NCBI GenBank assembly: GCA_006844765.1
Contig: SPJV01000013.1
Coordinates: 1 to 29,956 of the forward strand
Reading direction: 5' to 3'
Source: Alphaproteobacteria bacterium
GTDB lineage: Bacteria; Pseudomonadota; Alphaproteobacteria; UBA8366; Aestuariispiraceae
DNA: 29,956 bases
Made by a program: the position numbers and the translations under genes. Shown here piece after piece: positions 7,876 to 16,966 of this stretch (within the stretch, counting starts at the first letter, position 1; each line of letters starts with the position of its first letter). The notes under the pieces were generated by a model that saw only the letters and a list, made by a program, of their open reading frames with translations, did no database searches and was not told the DNA's origin.

Positions 7876-9987
7876 ATGGTCGACCTTGTGACACTTACCC
7901 GTTGGTCCGGTGACAATCGCATCGCGCTGGTTGGGATTGAGAACCCGCCCGTCAATGCCATGAGCATCGGCGTGCCCGGCGGGATCCTTTCAGCCCTGAC
8001 ACAGGTGAATGAAGCGGATGATGCGATTGCCACACTGATCGTGCCTGGGGGAAGCGGTATCTTGGGCGGCGCCGATATCAAGACACAGGGAAAACCTTGG
8101 CCGGAGGAGGAACCCAATCTCTGGGAACTGATCCGCGATTTGGATACATTCACCAAGCCGGTGGGCATCCTTTTGCGTCGAAACGCGTTGGGCGGTGGGT
8201 TGGAGATATCCATGGGCTGCCACTATCGCATCGCGACTGAGGGCACCAAGCTCGGCCAGCCGGAAGTCAAACTCGGCATACCGCCGGGCGGCGGTGGAAC
8301 ACAGCGCCTGCCGCGTCTCGTCGGGGCCGACCGGGCGCTTGATATGATCTTAGGCGGTGATCCGATAGACGCCGCAGCGGGATTGGAAGCCGGTCTCGTT
8401 GATCTCGTTGTCGGGGCGGATGGCGCCGTCGACGCGGCGGCTGCTTTCATGGTTGAAAGGGCAGCGGCCGGGGGCAAGCCACCCCGTGCCCGTGATCAGG
8501 CGGTTGCAGTCTCTGACCCAGGTATCTTTGCCGCTGCACGGGAGAAGGCGGCGAAGCGGATGAAGGGGCTGACGGCACCTTTGGTCTGTATCGATTGCGT
8601 TGAGGCCGCGGCCAACACACCGTTCGACGAAGGTCTTGCCTTCGAGCGAAAGCTGTTTCTGGAATGCGTTGCCTCGGATGAGGCAGCGGCTTTGCGTCAT
8701 GTGTTCTTTGCAGAACGCCAGGCCAAGAAAGTGCCGGGCATCGATAAATCTGTCGAAGCTCGCCCGTTGGCGACGGCAGCGGTGTTGGGGGCGGGGACCA
8801 TGGGCGGCGGTATCGCCCTTTGCTTCGCCAATGCCGGAATCCCTGTGACAGTGATTGAACGGGATGAGGCAGCGCTTGAACGCGGAATGAAGCGGATAGC
8901 GGACACGATTGATGGTCAGGCAACGAAAGGCCGCATCACGGCAGTGGAAGCAGAGCATCGAAAGTCCCTTCTGTCATCGGGGATCGGGCTCGAAGCGGCG
9001 GCAGCGGCCGATATCGTTGTCGAAGCGGTCTTCGAGGACATGGACGTTAAGAAGAGCATCTTTGCCGATCTCGCAAAGATCACGAAACCCGGGTCGGTTC
9101 TGGCAACCAACACATCCTATCTGGATGTGAATGAGATTGCCGCCGCCGCTGAGGGGCGGGAGAGCGATGTCCTGGGTATGCATTTCTTCAGCCCGGCCAA
9201 TATCATGCGGTTGTTGGAAGTGGTTCGGGCGGAAAAGACAGCGGATGACGTCCTGACCACCGGTTTGGCGCTGGGGGCGCGGTTGGGTAAGACCGCAGTG
9301 GTTGCTGGCGTCGGGCATGGGTTCATCGGGAATCGCATGTTCCAGCAATATAATCGGGAAGCGGAGTTCCTGCTGCAGGAAGGGGCCAGTTGCGCGCAAG
9401 TCGATGGCGCCTTGACCGGCTTCGGTATGGCGATGGGATCCTTTGCCGTCCGCGATCTGGCGGGGCTCGATATCGGCTGGGCAAACCGCAAGGCGACGGC
9501 GCATCTCCGGCCTGAGGGGGCACGCTACTCGACCGTCGGTGATGTGATTTGTGAGAAAGGCTGGTTTGGACAGAAGACTGGTAAGGGCTTCTATGTCTAT
9601 GAAGGGCGCAAGCCTTCCCCCAATCCGGATCTGGAGGCGATCATCGCGGAAACGGCGCGTGAAGCGGGAATCATACCGGGAAGTGTGACTGATAAGATGA
9701 TCGCGCAGCGCTGCTTCTATGCATTGGTGAATGAAGGCGCTAAGATTCTGGAAGAAGGGATTGCGCTTCGTGCCGGTGACATCGATCTGACCTTCATCAA
9801 TGGCTATGGCTTCCCGCGTTGGCGGGGCGGACCGATGCATTGGGCGGATCGTATCGGCCTGCCGCAAGTCCTGGCGGCAATCCGGTGGTTTGATACGAAG
9901 CATGATTTCTGGACGCCGGCGCCGTTACTCGAGAAACTGGCACGGGCGAATAAGACCTTTGCCGACTGGGATCGGGAAAACGCCTGA
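7876..9987 (+). CDS. Fused enoyl-CoA hydratase / 3-hydroxyacyl-CoA dehydrogenase (FadB/FadJ-like)
   Basis: 703 aa. It carries out the hydration and NAD-dependent oxidation steps of beta-oxidation. Residues 1-200 are a crotonase domain with the oxyanion-hole segment GGADIK and both catalytic glutamates, E110 (ALGGGLEIS) and E130 (GQPEVKLGIPPGGGGTQRL). A Rossmann domain begins near residue 298 with LGAGTMGGGIA, and the catalytic histidine lies in GMHFFSP. Two C-terminal helical repeats follow, the first with KGWFGQKTGKGFYVYEG. AAGGA lies about 9 nt before the start. It is divergent from dapD and is followed by an acyl-CoA ligase on the same strand; a thiolase lies nearby on the other strand, completing a beta-oxidation set. 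The substrate chain length cannot be read from the sequence. Confidence 0.93.
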   Translation: MVDLVTLTRWSGDNRIALVGIENPPVNAMSIGVPGGILSALTQVNEADDAIATLIVPGGSGILGGADIKTQGKPWPEEEPNLWELIRDLDTFTKPVGILLRRNALGGGLEISMGCHYRIATEGTKLGQPEVKLGIPPGGGGTQRLPRLVGADRALDMILGGDPIDAAAGLEAGLVDLVVGADGAVDAAAAFMVERAAAGGKPPRARDQAVAVSDPGIFAAAREKAAKRMKGLTAPLVCIDCVEAAANTPFDEGLAFERKLFLECVASDEAAALRHVFFAERQAKKVPGIDKSVEARPLATAAVLGAGTMGGGIALCFANAGIPVTVIERDEAALERGMKRIADTIDGQATKGRITAVEAEHRKSLLSSGIGLEAAAAADIVVEAVFEDMDVKKSIFADLAKITKPGSVLATNTSYLDVNEIAAAAEGRESDVLGMHFFSPANIMRLLEVVRAEKTADDVLTTGLALGARLGKTAVVAGVGHGFIGNRMFQQYNREAEFLLQEGASCAQVDGALTGFGMAMGSFAVRDLAGLDIGWANRKATAHLRPEGARYSTVGDVICEKGWFGQKTGKGFYVYEGRKPSPNPDLEAIIAETAREAGIIPGSVTDKMIAQRCFYALVNEGAKILEEGIALRAGDIDLTFINGYGFPRWRGGPMHWADRIGLPQVLAAIRWFDTKHDFWTPAPLLEKLARANKTFADWDRENA

Positions 9988-10011
9988 CCTGGTGGGGGAT
10001 ACAACGAACAA

Positions 10012-10033
10012 GGTTTAGAGCCAAATCTAAACC
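10012..10033 (+). promoter_or_regulatory. Perfect 8-bp inverted repeat before the acyl-CoA ligase gene
   Basis: GGTTTAGA and TCTAAACC are separated by 6 nt. The repeat lies in the 68-bp gap between the fused beta-oxidation gene and the ligase, 22 nt before the ligase start. With no T-run after it, an operator for a dimeric repressor or an mRNA-processing hairpin is more likely than a terminator. Confidence 0.5.
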
Positions 10034-10055
10034 AAGGATTTGGGGATGAAACGCG

Positions 10056-11681
10056 ATGACGAGCATTTATGACCAAGGGCTTGATGCGAATGCGGCAAAC
10101 TATACGCCTTTGACGCCGATTTCCCTGATCCGGCGCACGGCCAGTGTCTATCCCGACCGCGTTGCTGTCATCCATGGTGAGTTGCGGCGCAGCTGGGCGG
10201 AGGTTTATCGCCGCTGTCGGCAGCTCGCCTCTGCCCTTGCCAAGCGTGGGATCGGACGCGACGACACTGTTGCGGTCATGGCCGCCAATACCCCGGAATT
10301 CGTTGAAGCACATTTTGGTGTTCCCATGGCGGGCGCGGTGCTCAATTCGATCAACATCCGGCTGGATGCGGACGCGGTTGCCTTCATTCTTCGACATGGA
10401 GAAGCGAAACTGCTTCTGACGGATCGGGAATTCTCGCCCGTGATCTCCGCCGCGCTTGAGATGCTGGAGGAGAAACCGATTGTCATCGATATCGACGACC
10501 CCTTGGCGCTTGGTGGAGAGCTGATCGGAGAGATGGATTACGAAGCCTTTATCGCGGCGGGTGATCCGGATTTCGATCCGATCATGCCTGTCGATGAATG
10601 GCAGTCCATTGCGTTGAACTACACATCAGGGACGACAGGCGATCCGAAGGGCGTCGTTTATCACCATCGGGGTGCCTACTTAAATGCTTTGGGCAACTCC
10701 GTGACCTGGGCGCTGCCGCATTTTCCAGTCTATCTGTGGACCCTGCCGATGTTCCATTGCAATGGCTGGTGTTTTCCCTGGACGATCACGGCACAGGCCG
10801 GGACCCATGTCTGCCTGCGACGGGTTGAGGCGGGCGCAATCTTCCAGGCGATTGCGGATCATGGCGTAACCCATCTTTGCGGCGCGCCCATCGTCATGGG
10901 CTTGCTGGTGAATACCCCGGCAGAAGAAAGACCAAGCTGGCCGCAGCCTGTTTCGATGATGACGGCCGGCGCTGCGCCGCCCGCAGCTGTGATCGGCGCG
11001 ATGGAAGCGATGGGGATCTCGGTCACTCATGTCTATGGTCTGACCGAAGTCTATGGCCCCTGCGTTGTGTGTTCCTGGCATCCTGAATGGGACGCGTTGT
11101 CGGACGATGAGAAAGCGGTTCTGAAGGCGCGGCAGGGGGTGAATTACGAGGTTCAGGAAGACCTGATGGTCGCCGACCCTGATACGCTGGAGCCTGTTCC
11201 GTCCGATGGTGAGACCATTGGCGAGATCATGATGCGCGGTAACATCACGATGAAGGGCTATTTGAAGAACCCCGCAACGACGGAAAAGAGCTTCGCCGGC
11301 GGCTGGTTCCATTCCGGCGATTTGGCCGTGCGGCATCCGAATGGCTATATCGAGATCAAGGACCGTTCCAAGGATATCATTATCTCAGGCGGGGAGAATA
11401 TCTCTTCAATCGAAATAGAGGACGCGCTCTACCGCTACCCAGATGTCATCACTGCAGCGGTCGTCGCGCGGCCTGATGAGAAATGGGGGGAGACACCCTG
11501 CGCCTTCGTAGAACTTCGGGCCGGATCAACGGCGACAGAGGAAGAGATCATCAATCATTGCCGTGGTCTTCTCGCCAAGTTCAAATGTCCGAAGACCGTT
11601 GTCTTTTCAGAGATACCGAAGACATCGACCGGGAAGATCCAGAAGTTTGCCCTCCGGGAACAAGCCCGGGCGCTCGGGTGA
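10056..11681 (+). CDS. Acyl-CoA ligase (AMP-forming), medium/long-chain type
   Basis: 541 aa ANL-superfamily enzyme that activates a carboxylic acid to its CoA thioester via an acyl-adenylate. The nucleotide loop NYTSGTTGDPKG is at residues 188-199, the GWFHSGDLAV and KDRSKDIIISGGENIS motifs mark the hinge, and the catalytic lysine K527 sits in TSTGKIQKF. The HCNGWCFPW segment (234-242) is typical of the subgroup that includes plant AAE-type and bacterial methylmercaptopropionate-CoA ligases (DmdB), so a short or medium branched/thio acid is as possible as a fatty acid. GGGGA lies 9 nt before the start. Follows the fused beta-oxidation gene by 68 bp and converges with the flavoenzyme gene on the minus strand. 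Confidence 0.92.
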   Translation: MTSIYDQGLDANAANYTPLTPISLIRRTASVYPDRVAVIHGELRRSWAEVYRRCRQLASALAKRGIGRDDTVAVMAANTPEFVEAHFGVPMAGAVLNSINIRLDADAVAFILRHGEAKLLLTDREFSPVISAALEMLEEKPIVIDIDDPLALGGELIGEMDYEAFIAAGDPDFDPIMPVDEWQSIALNYTSGTTGDPKGVVYHHRGAYLNALGNSVTWALPHFPVYLWTLPMFHCNGWCFPWTITAQAGTHVCLRRVEAGAIFQAIADHGVTHLCGAPIVMGLLVNTPAEERPSWPQPVSMMTAGAAPPAAVIGAMEAMGISVTHVYGLTEVYGPCVVCSWHPEWDALSDDEKAVLKARQGVNYEVQEDLMVADPDTLEPVPSDGETIGEIMMRGNITMKGYLKNPATTEKSFAGGWFHSGDLAVRHPNGYIEIKDRSKDIIISGGENISSIEIEDALYRYPDVITAAVVARPDEKWGETPCAFVELRAGSTATEEEIINHCRGLLAKFKCPKTVVFSEIPKTSTGKIQKFALREQARALG

Positions 11682-11731
11682 TCTGATAGAGCGAGCCGGC
11701 CCTGTTTTCGTCAAAGCCGTGTCTCTATCAC

Positions 11732-13843
11732 TTAGCGGCGGGCGTTAAACGGCATCTTCATAATGGCATCTTCAAAGAAAACACGGTCGTGCTTGAGCGG
11801 ATTTGCGCGGTCTATCTCTTCTTCCAGCTCCCGCGCGTAGCGATGGCCGGCGAAGACGGCAGCGGCGATGATGGAAGGGGCATTGCAGTCCCCGATCCGG
11901 GCGACAGTTTGCGGGGCGCCGTCAGTTCCGGCTTCGATGGCTTCTTGAAGCACGTGATAGAGATCATCCAGGGGTGCACGCGCCGTTACTGGTACGATGT
12001 GTTCTGCATTGATGATGCGCTTGGCGCCGGAATATTGGCAGGCCAGGACCGCTTCTTCGTCGCTGAAGCTCTCCAGGTTATGGGCGGTGATGATGTCGAT
12101 GCCTAAGGCCATCAAGTGACTGCGGGCGCGCCATCGGTCGACGGTGAACCCACCCCAGGCAGAAACGGAATCATCGGGCGTGACAAAGGTGACGGGCTGT
12201 CCGGTCAAGCGGATCGCTTCAGCTAGGATGCTTGCCATGTAGTAATGTTCATCATCGAAGACCAGGGTAGGGCCCTCTGGCATCCGGCCCGCCATGATAT
12301 CATTGGGTGATAGGACCGTAGCGCCTTCCGTGAGACCAGCGATGCCTTGCGGGTTCGCGGTGCCGAAGCCGTCCCGGCGCCAAGCCGCTCCGGTTGCGAT
12401 TGCGACATGGTCGGCGCCGACCGCCAGAATATCGTCGATTGAAAGGCGGCTCTCCCGAAAAACCTCGATATTCGGCAGCTTGTCGATCTGCTGCAGACGG
12501 TAGTCGCGGACCCGACCCCATTGGCTGAGGCCCGGCAGCTTCGATTCCTGGCTGACCCGCCCGCCGAGGTCACGGGTCGCTTCTGCCAGCATTACAGCAT
12601 AGCCCCGCTTGCCGAGGATATGCGCTGCCTCCAACCCTGCAGGGCCTGCGCCGACGACCAGAACCCGGCGCTCGCTGCGTTTGGGCTGCACCCGCTCCGG
12701 ATGCCATCCGCGCCTCCATTCCTCGCTCATAGTCGGGTTTTGTGTACAGCCGATGGGAACGCCCTTGCCATCGCCCATGTAACAGATATTGCAGCCGATA
12801 CATTCGCGGATGTCGTCGATCCGGCCTTCTTCGATCTTCTTCGGCAGGAAAGGATCGGCGATGGAGGGGCGCGCTGCCCCTATGAAATCCACAATCCCGC
12901 GTTTTACCTGACTTGCCATCATATCGGGAGAGGTGAAGCGCCCGGTGGACACAACCGGTTTTGTCGTCATGGCCTTTATTTGGCTGACATAGGGCTCCAG
13001 TGCGCCTTGTTCGACAAAGCGCGATACGCCCATCTCGAAAGAATAATCGCCGACATTGATATCCCAGAGATCAGGCAGCTCGCCTATCATCTCAAATATG
13101 TCCGTCGTTTCGCCGGCAATCGGATTGCCGTCATCGCCCCCACCGCCATTCGTTTCGGCTGAGAAGCGGACAGCGACCGCCATGCTGTCCCCCACCGCGT
13201 CTTTGGTGTCTTCGATGAGTTCTTGAACAATACGCAGTCGGTTTTCCAGGCTGCCGCCATATTCATCGCGCCGTGTATTGTGGATCGGGGAGAGGAAATG
13301 AGACAGCAGGTATCCGTGCGTCGCATAAACATAGGCGATATCAAAGCCGGCCTGTTTGGCTCTCAACGCCGCATTGCGATGCCAGAGGCGCAGGTCGCGG
13401 ATATCCTGCCGATCCATGGCGCGGGTTTGGAACGGATTGCCCGCTAAATTCGGCATGGAGGTAACACCCAACGCAACCTCCCTGGTGCCGAGATTGGGGG
13501 TGCGGGCACCGCCGATCCAAAGCTCAACACCGGCCAGGGCGCCATGGGCGTGAACCTTCTCTGTCATCAGGGATTGGGCACGGATATCGCCTTCATCCCA
13601 TAGGGAGGCCGCCGGGTAGGGCGTATCATCGCTCGATGGATGGATAGAACAATATTCCGTGCAGACAACACCCCATCCGCCTTCTGCCTTGGTTTCCCGA
13701 AGGCCGGCCAGGGTTCGGGGGCGCTGCCAGCCGCTGCCTGTGCAATGCGGGACCTGATAGAAGCGATTCTTTGCCGTGACCGGTCCGATCTTCACCGGCT
13801 CAAACAGGATATCGTATCGGGGATCACGCGGCATGGGGGGCAT
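11732..13843 (-). CDS. Trimethylamine/dimethylamine dehydrogenase-like flavo-iron-sulfur oxidoreductase
   Basis: 703 aa, the size of trimethylamine dehydrogenase (TMADH). Domains: an old-yellow-enzyme barrel (about 10-340), a 4Fe-4S site, and a C-terminal two-dinucleotide-fold part starting with VLVVGAGPAGLEAA (395-408). C34 (FYQVPHC) matches the TMADH cysteine that binds FMN covalently, and Y173/H176 match its catalytic Tyr/His. The cluster cysteines are C348, C351, C354 and C366. Compared from memory with TMADH, the aromatic bowl is only partly kept: Tyr60 is present (Y64) but the loops that carry Trp264, Asp267 and Trp355 are shorter and differ. It therefore probably oxidatively dealkylates or deaminates some amine other than trimethylamine. 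Last gene of the regulator-thiolase-kinase operon, 19 nt after the kinase. Confidence 0.88.
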   Translation of the reverse strand: MPPMPRDPRYDILFEPVKIGPVTAKNRFYQVPHCTGSGWQRPRTLAGLRETKAEGGWGVVCTEYCSIHPSSDDTPYPAASLWDEGDIRAQSLMTEKVHAHGALAGVELWIGGARTPNLGTREVALGVTSMPNLAGNPFQTRAMDRQDIRDLRLWHRNAALRAKQAGFDIAYVYATHGYLLSHFLSPIHNTRRDEYGGSLENRLRIVQELIEDTKDAVGDSMAVAVRFSAETNGGGGDDGNPIAGETTDIFEMIGELPDLWDINVGDYSFEMGVSRFVEQGALEPYVSQIKAMTTKPVVSTGRFTSPDMMASQVKRGIVDFIGAARPSIADPFLPKKIEEGRIDDIRECIGCNICYMGDGKGVPIGCTQNPTMSEEWRRGWHPERVQPKRSERRVLVVGAGPAGLEAAHILGKRGYAVMLAEATRDLGGRVSQESKLPGLSQWGRVRDYRLQQIDKLPNIEVFRESRLSIDDILAVGADHVAIATGAAWRRDGFGTANPQGIAGLTEGATVLSPNDIMAGRMPEGPTLVFDDEHYYMASILAEAIRLTGQPVTFVTPDDSVSAWGGFTVDRWRARSHLMALGIDIITAHNLESFSDEEAVLACQYSGAKRIINAEHIVPVTARAPLDDLYHVLQEAIEAGTDGAPQTVARIGDCNAPSIIAAAVFAGHRYARELEEEIDRANPLKHDRVFFEDAIMKMPFNARR

Positions 13844-13862
13844 GTCCTTTGAGAAGGAATGG

Positions 13863-14927
13863 TCAGTGTTCAGCGGCTTTTTTCGTTAAAGCCTCAAGCG
13901 TCAGGAGACCTGATTGTGTATCAACGGCGCCAACAACGGAGGCGGCGTTCAGGGCGGCGCGTTTTGAGGCTTTTTCAACGGCCTCCTTACGGGCGAGCCC
14001 GGCTGCGAGCGTCGAGGCGAATGCATCGCCCGCGCCTGCCGTTCCGACAACCTCGACCGGTATGGCCGGCTGTCGGTGTATCTCTCCATTCCTGGAAATA
14101 ACCGCACCATTGCCGCCGCGCGTCAGGGCGATGAAGTCGGTGCCAAGGTCATGCAAGCGCGCGAAGTAGGAGGCGAAAGAAAGCGAGAACCCTTCAATGC
14201 TGAGACGCTCATCATCATGCGCTCCTTCGGTCCTATGCGGGGTCCATCCCGTCCGTGCCACGAGTGCCGGGACCAGGGCTCTGGCTTCATCTTCATTGCA
14301 GGTGAAGAGGTCGATATGGGCCAGCGCGTCGAAGAATGGCTCTGTTTTGTGGGTCAGTTGCAGGATGCCCGGGTTTACCGCAACGAAGGCCCCGGCGGCA
14401 TTCGCCTGTGCCACGATTTGTGGAAACAATTCGACGGAGCGCTTGCTGAGATTGGTCACATAGACCAGACCGGCACCGTCGAACATGCCTTCGGTCAGGT
14501 CCTCCGGTGCCATCAAGCCATTGGCCCCACGATGGGTAAAGATCGCTGCATTTTTGTCGTGTGAGGCGATCATGACCGAAACGGCGGTGCTGTCGGCGTC
14601 GGTGGTTCGCACCAGACCGGTCGCGATGCCGACATCCTTCAATCGGTCGAGGACAGTCTTGGCATATCGATCCTTACCGAGCTTCACGAGTGCTGAGACG
14701 TCATATTCCTGAAGCGCAAGCGATACGGCTGCATTGATGGCGCCGCCACCGACCTGCGTCACGACGGAGGCCGCATCAACCTTCCGGCCAGGCTCGAGCA
14801 ATAGGAAAGACGAAGTGCTGTTATGCAGCGTCATACGCTCAATATCATCGCTGGCAATGCTCGCGATGACATCAACAGTCGCCGATCCGACGGTAATCGC
14901 CTTCATCCGTTGCGCTTCCTCATCCAT
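13863..14927 (-). CDS. PfkB-family (ribokinase-like) carbohydrate or nucleoside kinase
   Basis: 354 aa. The two PfkB signatures are visible: a glycine-rich N-terminal segment (VTQVGGGAINAAVSLA) and the C-terminal VVGTAGAGDAFAS, whose Asp is the catalytic base. It transfers phosphate from ATP to a hydroxyl of a sugar, nucleoside or sugar acid; the substrate cannot be told. The first ATG (14927) begins 6 nt after the thiolase stop. A second in-frame ATG at 14906, preceded by GAGGA at good distance, starts the protein right at the first strand of the fold (MKAITVGSATVDV) and may be the true start. Its place between a thiolase and an amine dehydrogenase-like gene suggests a shared catabolic role but does not define one. 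Confidence 0.88.
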   Translation of the reverse strand: MDEEAQRMKAITVGSATVDVIASIASDDIERMTLHNSTSSFLLLEPGRKVDAASVVTQVGGGAINAAVSLALQEYDVSALVKLGKDRYAKTVLDRLKDVGIATGLVRTTDADSTAVSVMIASHDKNAAIFTHRGANGLMAPEDLTEGMFDGAGLVYVTNLSKRSVELFPQIVAQANAAGAFVAVNPGILQLTHKTEPFFDALAHIDLFTCNEDEARALVPALVARTGWTPHRTEGAHDDERLSIEGFSLSFASYFARLHDLGTDFIALTRGGNGAVISRNGEIHRQPAIPVEVVGTAGAGDAFASTLAAGLARKEAVEKASKRAALNAASVVGAVDTQSGLLTLEALTKKAAEH

Positions 14928-14933
14928 AGTCTC

Positions 14934-16115
14934 TCAGCCACCGACTTCGAATAGTGCGGCTGCACCTTGTCCGCCGCCGATACACATGGTGACGACAGCG
15001 TATTTGGCCCCACGGCGCCTGCCTTCATGCAGGATATGGCCGGTCATGCGGGCGCCTGACATGCCAAAGGGATGGCCGATGGAGATCGATCCGCCATTCA
15101 CATTCAGGCGGTCATTCGGGATGCCCAGCTTGTCCCGGCAATAAACAACCTGGACCGCGAAAGCTTCGTTCAGTTCCCAAAGGTCGATATCCTCGATCCC
15201 AAGATCAAAGCGCTTCAACAGCTTGGGAATGGCATAGACCGGCCCAATGCCCATCTCGTCCGGCTCCAGACCGGCGATGGCAAAGCCTTTGAAGCGGCCA
15301 AGAATGTCGAACCCCCGGCGGGAGGCTTCATCGGCGTTCATTACAACGGCGGCTGAGGCGCCATCTGATAACTGGGAGGCATTGCCGGCCGTGATCGTGC
15401 CGCCTTCGATTACCGGCTTCAGGCTCGATAAGCCTTCCGCCGTCGTTTCAGGGCGGTTCCCTTCATCCTTTGTCAGGGTCACGGATTTGGAAGAAACCAC
15501 GCCGGTTTCCTTATCCTTCACCATCATCTGGCTGGGCAGCGGGGCAATTTCCGCATCAAAGCGCCCCAACCGTTGTCCTTCTGCCGTGCGGCGTTGGCTC
15601 TCCAGGGCATAGTCATCCTGCGCATCGCGCGAAACCGCATAGCGTTTGGAGACAACCTCCGCCGTTTCCAGCATCGGCATATGAAGGGCGGGGACGTTTT
15701 CTGCCAACCAGGCTTCTTCCCGATCCGCTGAGTTGAGCTTTGCCTGGACGAGACTGATCTGCTCAACCCCGCCGGCGACCAGGATATCGGAGTCACCGGC
15801 CATCACCGATTGTGCCGCCATGGCGATGGTCTGCAGACCGGAACTGCAATAGCGATTGACCGTCACCCCGGCTGTCGTCACCGGCAGACCAGCGCGCAAC
15901 GCAGACTGCCGTGCGATGTTGAAGCCGGTGGCCGCTTCCGGGAATCCGCAGCCCAGGATGACATCCTCGATTTCCTGCCCGGCAAGACCGGCGCGAGAAA
16001 CCGCATGCTCAATAACATGTCCGGCCATCGTCGCGCCGTGGGTTGCGTTAAAGGCACCGCGAAAGGCTTTGCCGATCGGGGTACGGGCGGTCGCGACAAT
16101 CGCGGCTTCTTGCAT
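14934..16115 (-). CDS. Acetyl-CoA acyltransferase / thiolase (FadA/AtoB type)
   Basis: 393 aa, normal thiolase length. The nucleophile C90 is in NRYCSSGLQT, the histidine H348 in SIGHPFGMSGAR and the second cysteine C378 in MCIGGGQGAA. It cleaves 3-ketoacyl-CoA with CoA, or condenses acetyl-CoA. With the fused hydratase/dehydrogenase and ligase nearby it would complete beta-oxidation, although it is on the other strand. The start at 16115 has AAAGGAG at good distance. The 40-bp gap to the regulator gene carries an inverted repeat, GGCGTG/CACGCC at 16134-16149, with an upstream AAGGAGG, so some processing or attenuation between the first two genes is possible. Confidence 0.93.
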   Translation of the reverse strand: MQEAAIVATARTPIGKAFRGAFNATHGATMAGHVIEHAVSRAGLAGQEIEDVILGCGFPEAATGFNIARQSALRAGLPVTTAGVTVNRYCSSGLQTIAMAAQSVMAGDSDILVAGGVEQISLVQAKLNSADREEAWLAENVPALHMPMLETAEVVSKRYAVSRDAQDDYALESQRRTAEGQRLGRFDAEIAPLPSQMMVKDKETGVVSSKSVTLTKDEGNRPETTAEGLSSLKPVIEGGTITAGNASQLSDGASAAVVMNADEASRRGFDILGRFKGFAIAGLEPDEMGIGPVYAIPKLLKRFDLGIEDIDLWELNEAFAVQVVYCRDKLGIPNDRLNVNGGSISIGHPFGMSGARMTGHILHEGRRRGAKYAVVTMCIGGGQGAAALFEVGG

Positions 16116-16155
16116 TGTGTTTTCTCCTTTGGCGGCGTGCCATCACGCCTCCTTA

Positions 16156-16782
16156 TCAGGATTTGGGGATGATCCGATAGGCGCAACGCCGTGCACCCCC
16201 CAGCAAATACTCGACCCGTTCTACAGTGGCATCGGGACCCAGTGTTTCCTGGAATAGTGTTAGTTCCGAACGACAAAACCCTTGGCAAATTGCCGCTGCC
16301 GCGCAGATCGGGCAATGATCCTCGATTAGGAGGAAACCACCCTCGTCCGCTTCGACCCGCGCCATATAGCCTTCTTCATCCCGGACTTGCGCCAATGCGT
16401 CGACGCGCTCAGCCAGCGTTTTCCGGTCCGCTGTACGGGCGGCATAGATTTGGCGCATCTTGGTCTCGCGATGCTGGACGAGTTGGTCCAGACCCTCATC
16501 CCCGAAGACCGCCCGAACGCCGTCGATCATGCCTAGCGTCAGTTCTGCATGCCGGTCGGGGAATCGCGCATGGCCCTTATCCGTTAATCGCCAGAATCGG
16601 CGCGGACGCCCCCGGCCATGACGAACGTCATCGGGTTCGACCAAGCTAGCTTCAGCCAACTTCGCGAAATGCTGCTGTGCGGCGGCGCCGGTCACGGACA
16701 AATGCTGCCCGGCTTCGCTGGCCGTCATGGGACCCCTGCTTTTCAGCAGGAATAAGAGCCTATCAGATGTTGAGCTGGTCAT
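16156..16782 (-). CDS. Cysteine-rich winged-helix transcription regulator (COG2345/SufR-like)
   Basis: 208 aa. Residues 5-75 form a winged helix (DRLLFLLKSRGPMTASEAG..., wing GRGRPRRFWRLT). The C-terminal part has cysteines at 157, 160, 166, 170 and 200 in the pattern HCPIC...ICQGFC...RRCAYRI. SufR and its relatives bind an iron-sulfur cluster with cysteines in this region, so a redox- or iron-responsive regulator is likely; a true SufR role is not, since no suf genes are present. It is the first gene of the operon with the thiolase, kinase and amine dehydrogenase-like gene, the last of which needs FMN and 4Fe-4S. It is divergent from the amidase gene; the shared 184-bp region holds a palindrome. 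Confidence 0.82.
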   Translation of the reverse strand: MTSSTSDRLLFLLKSRGPMTASEAGQHLSVTGAAAQQHFAKLAEASLVEPDDVRHGRGRPRRFWRLTDKGHARFPDRHAELTLGMIDGVRAVFGDEGLDQLVQHRETKMRQIYAARTADRKTLAERVDALAQVRDEEGYMARVEADEGGFLLIEDHCPICAAAAICQGFCRSELTLFQETLGPDATVERVEYLLGGARRCAYRIIPKS

Positions 16783-16829
16783 GCGGCGACAATAACTCTG
16801 ACAATAGGTTTATCAAGGACATGCTTTTA

Positions 16830-16844
16830 TAAACATGGTGTTTA
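16830..16844. promoter_or_regulatory. Palindrome TAAACA-TGG-TGTTTA, candidate operator
   Basis: Perfect 6-bp half-sites around 3 nt, in the divergent region between the winged-helix regulator (minus) and the amidase (plus), 48 nt upstream of the regulator start. A further GTTTAT (16808-16813) mirrors ATAAAC (16829-16834). The position fits autoregulation by the regulator, but binding is not shown. Confidence 0.4.
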
Positions 16845-16966
16845 CTTTGTGTTGGGGGGAGCGCCATTGGCATTTTACCGCAGCGGGGCGGTGTGTAAGT
16901 CTGACGGCAGGATAAAATCTAGTTCATGCCGAATGTGCGCTTGATCGTGATAGAAACAGAGGTGAA

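Noticed and set aside
8974..9903. 309-codon open frame on the minus strand
   Set aside because: Antisense shadow of the fused beta-oxidation gene, a high-GC artefact without a recognisable domain.
11685..11729. GATAGAG...CTCTATC repeat as a bidirectional terminator between convergent genes
   Set aside because: Arms of 7 bp with a loop of over 30 nt and no T-run; too weak to call.
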